A DNA stretch of 44,406 bases, taken from Chrysochromulina tobinii. Lineage: Eukaryota; Haptophyta; Prymnesiales; Chrysochromulinaceae. Position numbers and translations under genes: made by a program. The stretch spans positions 1-44,406 of the forward strand of contig JWZX01003019.1 of NCBI GenBank assembly GCA_001275005.1, given 5' to 3'. The notes under the pieces are model-generated. The model had not been told where the DNA came from, did not search any database, and was given only the letters and a program-made list of their open reading frames with translations. Every line of letters begins with the position of its first letter. Position 1 is the first letter of the stretch. Below are positions 9,441 through 19,178 of the stretch, piece after piece.

Positions 9441-10079
9441 ATTAGAGCATCGCGAGCAAGCTTGGCGATACATTGGCATACGGTCCGCCGGGCAACCGCA
9501 CGGCAGCCTGCGGAAAGTTTCACTAGAGACGCCCGGCTCCCGACAGAGTCGTCAGTCCCCCGGCCGTCGAGCCCCTCGCGCGGCTCGTTCTCAATTCCCG
9601 TAGGTCGCTCGTCGATATGTTTCTTTGTTATTTTAGGGGGAAAAGCCGATGGCGATGCGTGCGTCTGTCGTCTTCGCTTCTGGACCTTCGTCGTTCGTGA
9701 ATTACTTTGTAAGCGCCTTTGCGTACCTACCGTACGATAGCCTAGTAGAGGAGAATTTCGGAAGGAAGAACCGGACGTAAACCGGACGAGGCGCCTCGGG
9801 CGCCTGACACCCGGTGGGCGGTGGGTGACTGTCCGGTCGGACGGCATGGTCGACGGGCTCTGACGTGAGCGCGGACGCGGTTCCGCTCGGCTAAAGAAGC
9901 GAATCGGCACTCTGAGCAGTGGTTTTCGGAGGCATCCCTCTTGACATGAATATATGCGCGTAGTTGTTCCGTCGTGTAGCCGAGCGTAGTCCGTACGGTC
10001 GGCGTGCGGTGGGGTATGAATCCGATCGGCGCGGCAAACGGGTCGGAAACGAAGATGAAGTACTCGAGAGAAACTCCTC
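9441..10079. other. convergent intergenic region, no gene seen
   Basis: It lies between the EF-hand gene (plus) and the exostosin gene (minus). It contains an AT-rich patch near 9615-9645 and no open frame with coding character. It probably holds the two 3' UTRs. Confidence 0.45.
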
Positions 10080-12422
10080 CTAAGCCTCCCCTCGGCGCCT
10101 CGGCGCGCTGGCGGCGCGGTAGAGAAGCACGCGAAGCATCGTTTGAAGAGCGTCCTCGTGTTGCTCGTTGTGCACAGCAAGCTTGAGGAGGACGTTCCGC
10201 TGCGGCCCCGCTGGCCACAGGCGCAGCTCGTTCCGGGCGAGCGAGCCATAGCCAAATCGGGAGCGCACACGTGCCAGTCCCGCCTGCAGCGTGGCGATGC
10301 GCTCGGGCGGCACTGCGCGCAGGATGGCTGGCAGCCGCGGCACGTCCTTTTCGGCGATTCGTATCGAGAAGGCGCTGTAGTTGAGCACGTTCTCAAAAGG
10401 GAACTCGATGCCATCCATCACGATCACCGGCACGCATCCGGCGAACACAGCGGATGAGATGCCGCCTGACCAGCCGTCACCCGGAAAGGCGCCGCAAAAG
10501 GTGGCGTTTCGCAGCTTGGCGTGGTACTGGATGTGCCACCAATCGCGCGTCAGGTGGCCGGTCACTTCGATGTCGTCGGCCCGCGCCGCAGCTGCCGCCC
10601 GATAGACGGCCTGTCGGATGCCCATAGAATATTGTGGGGAAGTATGTGGGCCGGCGCCCGTCGTGCCCGGTGGTGAACCCAGGTCGCCGGAGAAGAAGAA
10701 GAGCGCACGCCGGGGGGCGGGCACGCGGCGCGGCGGCTCGGGTAAGAAGGTCTCAAGCTCGCGAAAGGAAGGCAACACGAGGTCCTTGCCTGGCACGAAG
10801 CACGGGTGGCCCTCGATGAGTGAACCGAGTGGCCAGCCAGTGTACGGATCAGTGGCGACGTCCCAACGGTCGTCGCTGTACGTCGTGGTGCATCGGTTGT
10901 GCGCGCTCATCGTATTACCCCAGTGCGAGATGAGCAGAGACGGGCGCAACGGCGCAGGCGCGAAGCATGCGCCCTCGTCGTACCCGAATGCCCAAATATG
11001 GTCAGCGCCGCCCGAGGCGTTCCAGTACGGCAGGCTGGTGCGCACATGCTCATACGCACGCAGGTAGAGGCGCGAAGCGATGGCGAGCCGGTAGCGCGTG
11101 GGCCTCGTCGTCGGCGTGCCGAAGATGGCCGTTACGATCGCGCACGTCGCGTACACAGGCACAAAGAACCAGTCAGCTTCGGCGGGGTCGGTGGTGCGGT
11201 GTGCCGAGCCGAGTAGCCATTCGTGCAGCATCACCTCGAGCACATAGCCCTGGTAGATACCGTATGCGTACTGCGTCGCGTTTGCCTTGAGATACGTCCG
11301 ATGCGCGCAGAAGAGCTTGTCGTGGCGCCGCTGCAGCAGGTCCGTGGTGAGACTCTGCGGCATCTCGTACACGTAGATCAGCGGCCGCACGCGCGACGCC
11401 GCGGCCGTAGCGGCCGCCGCGTGCGCCGCGCTGGCTGTCGGTGCTGCGGCCGACGCTGCCGTCTGAGCGATGCCTGCTGAGGCGTCAGTATTCGCAATCG
11501 AGCAATCGATGCCCCACCACCCAGGCTCACAGAGGCAGAACCCATGCTCACATCGACCACGGAAATTGCACTGGTTGAGGCAGAACATGGCCACGCTGTA
11601 CTGGCACAGATAGCCGTCCCGCCCGTCGTACCGGCACGCGCACACAACCGCCGGCTTCTCGCCCACGCTCGCGTTCGCGTCACACCAACCGGGAAGCTCC
11701 GCCGTTCCCTCTCTCGGCCGACCCCAGATAGAACTCCATGGATGGCGCTCCGCTTCGTTCCGCGCGTCCACCTTCCATGGCTGGATCTCGCGCTCGATGC
11801 CCCGCGGCTCGCATTGGAGCAGCGGTCGGTCTGGATACGTCGCCCGTGCGCCGCAGTAGCAATGGCCGTAGCGCTTGTCGCACTCGCCGGCACAGCGCGT
11901 CCACAGATACCGTCCGTCGTCCGCGTTGCACTCCCAGCGCTGTTCGATATCGCAGCGATCGCCCATCCAGCCACTAGTGCAATGGCACGTGCCAAGCTGT
12001 GCGTTGCAACTGCCATGGTCGCCGCAGCCGCCCGCGCACCCAACCCACCGCTTCACGAGCGATCGGCTGGTTACTTGCATGCCGACGTGCCGCGTAAGCC
12101 ACGAGCCGATGCGCGGCTGCCAAATGGCCGTGCTCTCGTCGGCATGCAAAGGTCGCGTGTGGAGCTCTGACCCTCTATCGGAACGTTTGAGACCAACAGC
12201 GGACGCTGGTTGTGAGATTGGCAGCGACGGCTGCGATGGCGGAGGCGGCTGCAACTCATCGGGCGTGGGCCCTCGGTCTATGGCGTGAAGCGACGACACG
12301 CTGGCGGCGATGCGAACTACGACCGGGTGTGACCATGCCGTACGCTCGGTGAAATGCTCCGCGCAGCGCAGGAGGAAGAGGAAGAGGAGCAGGACGACAG
12401 GGCCGAGCGCAATCGGTCGCAT
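10080..12422 (-). CDS. exostosin-family (GT47) glycosyltransferase with EGF-like modules
   Basis: This is a 780-residue type II membrane protein. The ATG at 12422 is followed by an uncleaved anchor (PVVLLLFLFLLRC). Cys-rich EGF/tenascin-like modules lie at about residues 130-160 (CGDHGSCNAQLGTCHCTSGW) and 280-308 (CNFRGRCEHGFCLCEPGWWG), with two less regular Cys-rich segments between. From about residue 340 the exostosin domain runs: RPLIYVYEMP, EADWFFVPVY, HIWAFGYDEG, KDLVLPSF, ALFFFSGDLG, and CGAFPGDGWSGGISSAVFAGCVPVIV near the nucleotide-sugar site. It probably acts in the Golgi on cell-surface or scale polysaccharides. EGF plus exostosin is known from other algae. The acceptor is not predictable. 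Confidence 0.92.
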   Translation of the reverse strand: MRPIALGPVVLLLFLFLLRCAEHFTERTAWSHPVVVRIAASVSSLHAIDRGPTPDELQPPPPSQPSLPISQPASAVGLKRSDRGSELHTRPLHADESTAIWQPRIGSWLTRHVGMQVTSRSLVKRWVGCAGGCGDHGSCNAQLGTCHCTSGWMGDRCDIEQRWECNADDGRYLWTRCAGECDKRYGHCYCGARATYPDRPLLQCEPRGIEREIQPWKVDARNEAERHPWSSIWGRPREGTAELPGWCDANASVGEKPAVVCACRYDGRDGYLCQYSVAMFCLNQCNFRGRCEHGFCLCEPGWWGIDCSIANTDASAGIAQTAASAAAPTASAAHAAAATAAASRVRPLIYVYEMPQSLTTDLLQRRHDKLFCAHRTYLKANATQYAYGIYQGYVLEVMLHEWLLGSAHRTTDPAEADWFFVPVYATCAIVTAIFGTPTTRPTRYRLAIASRLYLRAYEHVRTSLPYWNASGGADHIWAFGYDEGACFAPAPLRPSLLISHWGNTMSAHNRCTTTYSDDRWDVATDPYTGWPLGSLIEGHPCFVPGKDLVLPSFRELETFLPEPPRRVPAPRRALFFFSGDLGSPPGTTGAGPHTSPQYSMGIRQAVYRAAAAARADDIEVTGHLTRDWWHIQYHAKLRNATFCGAFPGDGWSGGISSAVFAGCVPVIVMDGIEFPFENVLNYSAFSIRIAEKDVPRLPAILRAVPPERIATLQAGLARVRSRFGYGSLARNELRLWPAGPQRNVLLKLAVHNEQHEDALQTMLRVLLYRAASAPRRRGEA

Positions 12423-12430
12423 TAGGAATG

Positions 12431-12450
12431 TCAAGTCAAGGCAAGTCAGG
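12431..12450 (-). promoter_or_regulatory. CTTGA/CTTGC pentamer tract just upstream of the exostosin ATG
   Basis: In sense orientation it reads CCTGACTTGCCTTGACTTGA, 9-28 bases before the ATG. The same pentamer tract lies upstream of the minus-strand genes starting at 16003 and 36406. It may be a promoter or 5' UTR motif. Confidence 0.4.
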
Positions 12451-12599
12451 AATGCGAGCGGGGAGAAGGGAACGCCGTCTTTGTCGAAAGAGCGAGGCCG
12501 AGTCGCACGTTACATGTACGTGCCCGGTGAGGTGGACAAGAAGCTCGCAGAAACGTTTTTTCTCGCGTTCCCCTTTCCATATCCAGCTGTGGAGAGAGT

Positions 12600-14126
12600 A
12601 TGCCGTCCGACAACCCGGGTGTGGACGATAGAGCGCCGAGCCCGCGCGCGAAATCCGAAGGTGGCGCGTCCTTGGAGATCAAGCTTGAGAAGGTCCCCGG
12701 GATGGCCGTGGGCATCAGCCTCATGAACCGCAGCGCAGGCGGCGGGGTCAAAATCGCAGACGTGAGCGCAGCGAGCCCACTTGCCCCCTACGTGAGCAAG
12801 GGCGATGTCCTTGTCTCCATCAACGGCCAGGCCTGCGAGCAGGGGCATGAAAGGGCAAGCGACATGCTGCGCGCATCCACAGGCATGGTTGATTTGGTCT
12901 TCAGGGCCAAGACAGGTTCGATCCTCGGGACATCGCGTCGCAGCAGGATTGCCACCGCATTTCGAAAGGGATCTGATGCCATGATCTTCATCGGGGGTGA
13001 CGGCCAGCGACGCGATGAGTTCGGGAAGCCATCTGAGGCGCTGGAAAAGCTGATCTCGCCCCGTGATGACACCTCCGGTGGGGTCTCGACCAACGCCGAG
13101 GTCGGCCAGAGCGGCGGCGGCACGGATGTGCGCAAGCTGCAGGCAGAGGCGGAGGCAAAGGCGAATAAGGCGGAGGCCAAGGCGATCGAGGCGAAGGCGA
13201 TGCGTGCGCGTGTCGGCGAGCTGCAGGCGCAGCTCACCAACGGCACCATCACGCCCGAGGGACGCAAGGAGCTCGAGCGCTATGAAGTGCAGCTCAAGGA
13301 GCTCAATGAGGCGCTCAAGGAGCTCAATGAGGCGGCGGACGAAGCTGCGCTGGGGGTGCAAATGGCGGCACACACGGTGGGGTCAACGGTCGACGCAGAG
13401 ACTCCAGCCGCCGCCGTCCCATTCGCCGTCGCCCCTGTCACCACCGCCGCTGCCAGCGCGGCCGCTGCCAGCGCGGCGCCCCGTGTTCGAGAACCGTACG
13501 GTCGAGAGATGTCGCGACCGCCCCGCGGCGCATCTGAGGGCGCCGTATCGAGCGGCTCGACGAGGGACGAGGGCGCCGTATCGAGCGGCTCGCCCCGCGG
13601 CGCATCTGAGGGCGCGGGAGCCCTCGCATCGCCGGGCTTGCCAAGGCTGGCTGCACGTCGGATCGAATCCAGCCCCGCGCCGTCAAGAACGCCGAGTTGG
13701 GCTCCGCGCGTGTCTGTGACCATCGACGCGACCGGTGGACTGCCCGTGCTATTCCGCGCGACGTACGTGCACACTCGCATCGTCCAGGATAGCACCATCG
13801 TCTCCAACACGCAGACAGTGAGCTGGCGGTACAGCGTGTGGCGCGCGCTGCACCAGTACCTGTGCCACTGGTTCCCGAACGAGGTGCGCCCGTTACGTTT
13901 CCCGCCAAAGGGATTCCACTTGCTTGGGCGCCCAGGGCCCCAATCGGCTTTCGTGCAGCAGCGGCGCGAGGATCTTGAGGGCTACTTGCACGTCTTTGTG
14001 TCGGCTTGCGGCGCGGAGCTGCTGCACGCCGCCATCACTGCCGTACACGAGAACCCTTTACTTCCTCCTGTCCCCGTCTCGCGTGCCGCGTCATTCACGC
14101 CGCGCTCCGGGACACACACGCCGTAA
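12600..14126 (+). CDS. PDZ - coiled-coil - PX domain protein
   Basis: The 508-residue protein starts at ATG 12600. Residues about 22-105 are a PDZ domain (VPGMAVGISLMNRSAGGGVKI, then SPLAPYVSKGDVLVSINGQ, then MVDLVFRA). Residues about 175-260 form a charged, Ala-rich coiled coil (AEAEAKANKAEAKAIEAKA, ELERYEVQLKELNEALKEL with a short internal duplication). A disordered Ser/Pro segment has repeated GAVSSGS units. Residues about 375-485 look like a PX phosphoinositide-binding domain: WRYSVWRALHQYL, then HWFPNEVRPLRFPPKGF, and the closing QRREDLEGYLHVFV. Such proteins usually act at endosomes as scaffolds or sorting nexins. The domain order resembles SNX27 (PDZ then PX) but lacks a FERM module. 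Confidence 0.8.
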   Translation: MPSDNPGVDDRAPSPRAKSEGGASLEIKLEKVPGMAVGISLMNRSAGGGVKIADVSAASPLAPYVSKGDVLVSINGQACEQGHERASDMLRASTGMVDLVFRAKTGSILGTSRRSRIATAFRKGSDAMIFIGGDGQRRDEFGKPSEALEKLISPRDDTSGGVSTNAEVGQSGGGTDVRKLQAEAEAKANKAEAKAIEAKAMRARVGELQAQLTNGTITPEGRKELERYEVQLKELNEALKELNEAADEAALGVQMAAHTVGSTVDAETPAAAVPFAVAPVTTAAASAAAASAAPRVREPYGREMSRPPRGASEGAVSSGSTRDEGAVSSGSPRGASEGAGALASPGLPRLAARRIESSPAPSRTPSWAPRVSVTIDATGGLPVLFRATYVHTRIVQDSTIVSNTQTVSWRYSVWRALHQYLCHWFPNEVRPLRFPPKGFHLLGRPGPQSAFVQQRREDLEGYLHVFVSACGAELLHAAITAVHENPLLPPVPVSRAASFTPRSGTHTP

Positions 14127-14818
14127 TCGTCATGATCAGTCGTCATGACGGCGTCACGTGGGCCACCGCTCGCGCAAGGGAAGAAAATAGGTCACGTCGC
14201 TGTCTATGGTGGATCGGATGTTTCGGATCCGCGAGCCGCGGTCCGGCTAACGCACACGGTGGTCTCAATCAGTCGCCGCGCGATCGCGCCCGGTACGTAA
14301 CGCATGGCCATGGCCTACGTATAATCGCGTCCATCTATGACGAAAGGGATCTTGTTCTTGAGGATCGGCCGAACGTAAATCCCCGTAATCGACGTAGCAC
14401 GTACGACGATGGACGAACCGTCGTTGCGAGATCGTCGCCGTCCCATCGGCATCGCGCAAAGACGGTATGGAGATGTGCAGATTCCCCGATATTTTAGCGT
14501 AGCGGTATGCGGTTCAATCACATGTACGCAGAATGAGTAACGCGAGTAGCCTATAATAGGCATTTCTGAGTTGCCGGGTCACGACCGCGTCTCCGCCGCG
14601 GACGCGGTGCGACGCGGTCCCGAGCCTCCCCGTCTACATCTCCCACGCGACTGCCTCCCTCCCCCCCCCTCCCCCCGACACTTCACACTGCTGTTGGCGT
14701 CTCTTCTGCTTGGGATGTTCATCATTCCCTGTACGAACCGCGAACCGCTGCGCGCGGAAAACCGACTCGCGATGTGTTGTCGTGCCGCTAGGAATCGGGA
14801 ACGCGACCAGAATGAGGC
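14127..14818. other. convergent intergenic region with polyC tract
   Basis: No gene is supported between the PDZ-PX gene and the HAD gene. A C-rich run (CTCCCTCCCCCCCCCTCCCC-like) at about 14650-14675 is followed by CACTTCACACTG. The composition is mixed and no conserved structural RNA is recognised. Confidence 0.45.
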
Positions 14819-16003
14819 TCACGATGCCCCCCCCGTGGCGGCGCGTAGGCCCTTCTCACGCTCGATGATCCAGTCGACGGCGTCGCCAATGCCGTCCACC
14901 ACCACGGTCGCGCCGTTGGTCTCGTCTCCCGACTTGTACACGCCGGTGCGCACGAGCACGCCGTCCCACGAGGTGCACGTGCTTTTATGCACGATGTTCG
15001 AGCGGCGCGTGCCCTCGATGTCGGATGTCGGATTATCGCCCACCATGTAGAAGCGCTCGGTCGTCGCGTGCGGCATCGGCGCGAGCTCACGAAGCCGTTG
15101 CTCAACGAATCGGAACGTCGCGTCTGTCGGCTTTCCCCACTGTCGGATGGCCGCGATCCTCTCATCGATGGTCTCTTGGGGGATGCGCAGGAAGCGCATC
15201 CGCTCCATGTAGAGGGCCTTGAGCGCAATCTTGAAGGCGCCCTGCCCAAAGCGCGGGAAGGGGTGCTCCGACTTCCACAACACATCCGGATTCGAGAAGT
15301 GGCACGGCATGGGCGGCACCGTGACGTCGAACTCGACAGTCAGCGGTGTTGGCGAGCACAGCACATCGACGCCGACTTGCACGGCCTCATACCACTCGTA
15401 CGGATCGCACATGACGAGCACGGCCTCAAAGGGCCGATCGTCCGCGCCCTCGCAGGCAGTGCGTTTCGCGCCTTCCGCGTTAGACACCGCCGTCGTCGCG
15501 ACGGCCGTATGTGAGTGGCCGCCCTCGCGCGCGCCGCGGAACGGATTGATATTATAGTGCTTCACGGCGTAGTCGGAGTAGTGCACGGCGTACTTGAGGC
15601 CGTAATTATGCGCCACCTGGAGCACCTGTTCTTTCGGGTCACCGATGATCAGCACAGCGCCCTCGGCAAGAGACGGTGCCAGCAGCGACTGCCAGGGCGT
15701 ATACGAGAGCACCATCCGGCTCCCATCGATGATGACATCGGTGCGCTCTTTCTCGGGCAGCGAGGACGCCGCGCGGATCTTTGATGACATGCTACTCGCG
15801 TAAGAGGCCTCTGTGAGCCCACCACCGCCGTTGGTCACGAAGACAAAGGGCATCTTTGCTTCGGTCACCTTTTGCAGGGCCCGCAGGCCATCTTTTGACC
15901 ACTCGCGGCCGTACTTGAAGACGCCGTCGATGTCGAAGGCGATGGCCACGCGGGCCTCGCCGGCTTCGGTGTCCGTGCGTGCGCGCTTGGCGGGGCTCGA
16001 CAT
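14819..16003 (-). CDS. HAD-superfamily class IIA hydrolase, CECR5/HDHD5-like
   Basis: The 394-residue protein starts at MSSPAKRARTDT. Motif I is AIAFDIDGVFKYG with the nucleophile Asp and the general acid Asp. Motif II is FVFVTNGGGG. A large class IIA cap follows with ADDRPFEAVLVMCDPYEWYEA, then SNPDVLWKSEHPFPRFGQGAFKIALKALY. The terminal motif is YMVGDNPTSDIEGTRRS, which binds magnesium. This pattern is that of CECR5/HDHD5 and yeast YKR070W, mitochondrial-type phosphatases of undefined substrate. No clear mitochondrial presequence is visible. It is convergent with the PDZ-PX gene. Confidence 0.9.
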   Translation of the reverse strand: MSSPAKRARTDTEAGEARVAIAFDIDGVFKYGREWSKDGLRALQKVTEAKMPFVFVTNGGGGLTEASYASSMSSKIRAASSLPEKERTDVIIDGSRMVLSYTPWQSLLAPSLAEGAVLIIGDPKEQVLQVAHNYGLKYAVHYSDYAVKHYNINPFRGAREGGHSHTAVATTAVSNAEGAKRTACEGADDRPFEAVLVMCDPYEWYEAVQVGVDVLCSPTPLTVEFDVTVPPMPCHFSNPDVLWKSEHPFPRFGQGAFKIALKALYMERMRFLRIPQETIDERIAAIRQWGKPTDATFRFVEQRLRELAPMPHATTERFYMVGDNPTSDIEGTRRSNIVHKSTCTSWDGVLVRTGVYKSGDETNGATVVVDGIGDAVDWIIEREKGLRAATGGAS

Positions 16004-16600
16004 CTCCGCACGCTTCAGTCGAAGTCCGGTTCTGCACCAAGATCGGAGATGTCATCTTGTCGCTCGAGTCAAGTCAAGTCAATCAAGTCAAGACGAGGCG
16101 GTGAATTGAAGGACACATTTCGACTTGCCTCCACCTGGCCCCTGATATGTCAGCAAGAAGGACACCCAAAGGTGAGGTGTCGAGTTGACCTCTTGGCTCT
16201 CGCCCTAGCCTTCATACACGCTTACACGCCGAGAGCTCAAGTCGGTGGTCGCCCGCGACGTCCGACGAAAAGCGCATCGACCACAGCGGGGCGAAGCAGA
16301 GGAAGAGGAACACCCTCGCCCGCTCGGTCCTCGCACCTCGGACAAGGTAGGACAAGGAATATCGCGTGCCGACCCCCCGTTATGCGTTAAATATCCGAAA
16401 ATCCGGAAACCCGGAAAGACGAAAGTGTCCGTGAGTGAGTTTTTCATCTGAACAAGCTGCCTAATGTAATGAAGGGACCCCTGGAGTGCGCACTCCGGGG
16501 AATTGAAGGTGATACGTGCCGTGCTGCCGTCGTCGCGTACTCGCATGACGTGGCAGGGTCACAGATGGATGAAAGGTCGCGGCTCGCGCACCTCGCACTG
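16004..16600. other. intergenic region with CTTGA tract
   Basis: It lies between two minus-strand genes. A TCAAG-type tract at 16069-16092 (sense CTTGACTTGATTGACTTGACTTGA-like) sits 66-89 bases upstream of the HAD ATG. The remainder (16100-16600) shows no coding frame I can support and probably includes the 5' UTR of the HAD gene and the 3' UTR side of the coiled-coil gene. Confidence 0.5.
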
Positions 16601-18205
16601 CTAACTAATGGGCGCGTCCTTGACCGAGAGCCCGAGATCTTGCATCGCGAGCTCGCGCTCGAGGTTCTGCACGAACACGGGCGTGAATTTCGCGGCAAAT
16701 GCCGCACGGAGACCCTCGAGCTCATGGCGGCGCAGCCCCTCATTTCGAAGTGCCTTCTCGAGCCGCTCCACTTCGAGGTGCATCGTGAACAGACTGACGC
16801 CTTGAGAGTTGCGCATAGCCGCCGACGCGGATAGCCGCCGGCGTGCCTCGAGTTCCGCACGAACAGAGATGCCGGCAGTGCTCGGAGCACTCTCCGCGTC
16901 CTCGTCCGTGCGCTCAGGGTTGGCATGCTTCGACCGTTCGATCATCAGCTCCGTCTTGAGCTTCGCCTTCTCGAGGCGCGCTGCCTTCAGTTCCGCCCGG
17001 AGCGCGGTCACCTCGGAGGCCAGCTCGGAGCTCCCTTTTCTGGTGGACGAGGCGGCTACGTCGGCAGCGGCGGCCGGCGCCACGGCGAGAGCGCCCCGTC
17101 GCCTCTCCTGCGTCAGCTCCGCGTGCAGCCGCTCGACCTCATTCTCAAGCCGCTCCTGCGTACGCGCCCAGCTGGACACGTCAGCGGCCTGCCTGTCGGC
17201 GAGAGCATCTAAAGTGAGACGGTCGCGCTGCAGCCGACGCAGCTGTGCCATCAGCGGCTCCGCGCGCTGCCCAAAGTGTGTGAGCAGCGCGACGAGGGCA
17301 CGCCACATGCACAGTGCCAGGCCGTCGCCAGAGACGCGCAGCAGGCCACCGACATGCTGGCACACATCGTGCATGGCGCGCCGGTGCTCGGCGAGGAGGA
17401 GATCCGCCGAGGCCGCCGAGGAGGCCGCCGACGCGCCGGCGCCGTCGCTGACCACCATGTCCACGAAATTGTACAGCCAGGTGATGGCTGGTCGGATCTG
17501 CTCCACCCACACGTCGCTCATGTCTGCAGAGGGTGCGCCCTCCGGAGCAAACGATGCGGCCGATGGTGCCGCCGTCTGAGCTGGCGGCGTCGGCACCGGC
17601 TCTGCATGGGCTAAAGGGCCGGCGGCAGGTGGCGGCCGGTGCGTGGCGCCAAACGAAGGCGGCGCGCGGTGCACGGGCGTCTTCCGAGTGCTTGGGCTGG
17701 CGACGGGTCGGTACGGCGCCGCCGGTCGTGGCGCGCGTGGGGACGCCGACGTCATGCTGGTTCGGGGGGGAGGCTTTCGCGCCTCCCACTGGAAGCGGCC
17801 ACCAGGGCCAATCTCCCAGCCGGGCGTCGCCAATGCCTGCTTGGCCGGCATGACGCCAAAGGAGCACGCAGCGATAGCTGCAACGGCAGAGGCGGCCTCC
17901 GTCCCAGCAAAGCGCGAGATCGCAGAGCCAGGCTGCGTTCCCTTTGCACGCTTGTCGAACATCCTTTTGCCGGCGAGGTAGGCCGATTCCCAGGCTTCAG
18001 GCGGCTTCAGGCCCTCGCTGCCAAAGTGTCCATGCGTGAACTGTCCGTTGCCAGCCTGCGCATGGCTGAGGGCAGCTCGTGCGCTGGCGGGACGTCGGTT
18101 GGGTGCTGCGATCGCGGCGGGCGCGGCATCGTGAGCGATCGGAGACGCAGGAGCCGTCCATGGTGCCGGCGCCGCCTCGACGGCCATTCGTGCTGCTGCT
18201 GCCAT
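16601..18205 (-). CDS. coiled-coil protein, family not recognised
   Basis: The 534-residue model starts at MAAAARMAVEAAP (18205). The frame is open to another ATG at 18445, but that extension has no coding look and would overlap the divergent gene at 18444. The first part is Ala/Pro-rich with two distinctive short segments (GSEGLKPPEAWESAYLAGKR and ATPGWEIGPGGRFQWE). The middle is helical (PAITWLYNFVDMVVSDGAG, then VCQHVGGLLRVSGDGLALCM). The last 200 residues are coiled coil (TQERLENEVERLHAELTQER and ELKAARLEKAKLKTELMIER). It ends LERELAMQDLGLSVKDAPIS. A cytoskeletal or ciliary scaffold is possible but unproven. Confidence 0.65.
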   Translation of the reverse strand: MAAAARMAVEAAPAPWTAPASPIAHDAAPAAIAAPNRRPASARAALSHAQAGNGQFTHGHFGSEGLKPPEAWESAYLAGKRMFDKRAKGTQPGSAISRFAGTEAASAVAAIAACSFGVMPAKQALATPGWEIGPGGRFQWEARKPPPRTSMTSASPRAPRPAAPYRPVASPSTRKTPVHRAPPSFGATHRPPPAAGPLAHAEPVPTPPAQTAAPSAASFAPEGAPSADMSDVWVEQIRPAITWLYNFVDMVVSDGAGASAASSAASADLLLAEHRRAMHDVCQHVGGLLRVSGDGLALCMWRALVALLTHFGQRAEPLMAQLRRLQRDRLTLDALADRQAADVSSWARTQERLENEVERLHAELTQERRRGALAVAPAAAADVAASSTRKGSSELASEVTALRAELKAARLEKAKLKTELMIERSKHANPERTDEDAESAPSTAGISVRAELEARRRLSASAAMRNSQGVSLFTMHLEVERLEKALRNEGLRRHELEGLRAAFAAKFTPVFVQNLERELAMQDLGLSVKDAPIS

Positions 18206-18443
18206 TCGTGCGGTTGCACAACCCACAACGACGCGTTCAGTCAGTCGGAGAATGAGCGGAGGTGAATATGTTCGTAAACGGCTATTCACAGTTTGAAGTT
18301 CGGACAGGCACTGAGGGGGCGTGGGGACAGCTTGGCACTTTGGAATCCAAGTCTCTGCTTTTCGAGCTGGCTGGGCACACGCACGCATTGACGACCTCGA
18401 CGTCCGGCAGGAGACTGGCGCGAGCGCACGCTGGCCAGTAACC
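18206..18443. promoter_or_regulatory. bidirectional promoter region
   Basis: It separates divergent start codons at 18205 (minus) and 18444 (plus) by 238 bp. No specific motif is recognised. Both flanking frames extend into it without a supported start. Confidence 0.45.
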
Positions 18444-19178
18444 ATGTCGCCGCCGACTCATAGTAACATGCTGTCCCTCGAGCAAAAGATGGCCGCGCTC
18501 CAGCTCCCTAGCGGCTCGATGACCGACCGGTCCACCTGCTCGACGACCCGCTCCGAGTACGGCCGCGACCCCAATCGGAGGGTCGCGGGCGCGCTCACGC
18601 TCGAGCAGGAGGAGGCGCTCCTCGGGCTAATGTACGACCACTTTCAGATGAGTGACAGTCAGACCCTCGACCTCGAGACTGTCATGCGGTGCGCGCTCAC
18701 GTTGCAATGTGACCCCGACGTGTGCAAGGCGCTCGGCGCTCAGCCTGTGCCGATGGAGGAGGCGTGGTTGCCAGAGCAGGATTGGGTGACGGACATGTGC
18801 TTCGCGTTTACCGATGCCGGCTCGCAGCTGACGGCGCGCTCCAAGCCCAGCGGCATGGTCACGCCCGAGGGCATCTCGTATCTGGTCGCCCAGGCTATCA
18901 TGACAGACCTGCAGAGTGCGCCGGCGGCGGACCCGGGGGCGATCCCCCCGCCGGCGGTGCTGGTGCCGGTGACCGCGATCCCCTCGTCTGCGGATAATGC
19001 GCGCTCTACCTCCAGGAAAAATAGCAAGAAGAAAAGCACCAAAAAGGACGTATCCGACGCTGATCTTCTCGCCGATCCTCGATCGCAGCGCAAGGCGACG
19101 CCGACGAAGCCGAAGGCGACTCCCAAGCCGAAAAAGTCGCCCAAGCGTGGCGCGACGCCGCGCGAGGTGACAATCTGA
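18444..19178 (+). CDS. protein with Lys/Pro-rich basic tail, function unknown
   Basis: The 244-residue protein starts at ACCATGTCG, a good eukaryotic context. Residues about 45-150 form a compact helical domain (LTLEQEEALLGLMYDHFQMSD, LDLETVMRCALTLQ, EQDWVTDMCFAFTDAGSQL, then VTPEGISYLVAQAIMTDL). It has the helix-loop-helix rhythm of an EF-hand pair but no intact calcium loop. The last 60 residues are very basic and contain repeated KATPKPKKSPKR-like motifs, as in nucleic-acid or tubulin-binding tails. Function unknown. Confidence 0.65.
   Translation: MSPPTHSNMLSLEQKMAALQLPSGSMTDRSTCSTTRSEYGRDPNRRVAGALTLEQEEALLGLMYDHFQMSDSQTLDLETVMRCALTLQCDPDVCKALGAQPVPMEEAWLPEQDWVTDMCFAFTDAGSQLTARSKPSGMVTPEGISYLVAQAIMTDLQSAPAADPGAIPPPAVLVPVTAIPSSADNARSTSRKNSKKKSTKKDVSDADLLADPRSQRKATPTKPKATPKPKKSPKRGATPREVTI

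Noticed and set aside
18206-18445. N-terminal extension of the coiled-coil gene to the ATG at 18445
   Set aside because: It would overlap the start of the divergent gene. Its sequence is Cys/Arg/Pro-rich without structure, and a good ATG lies at 18205.
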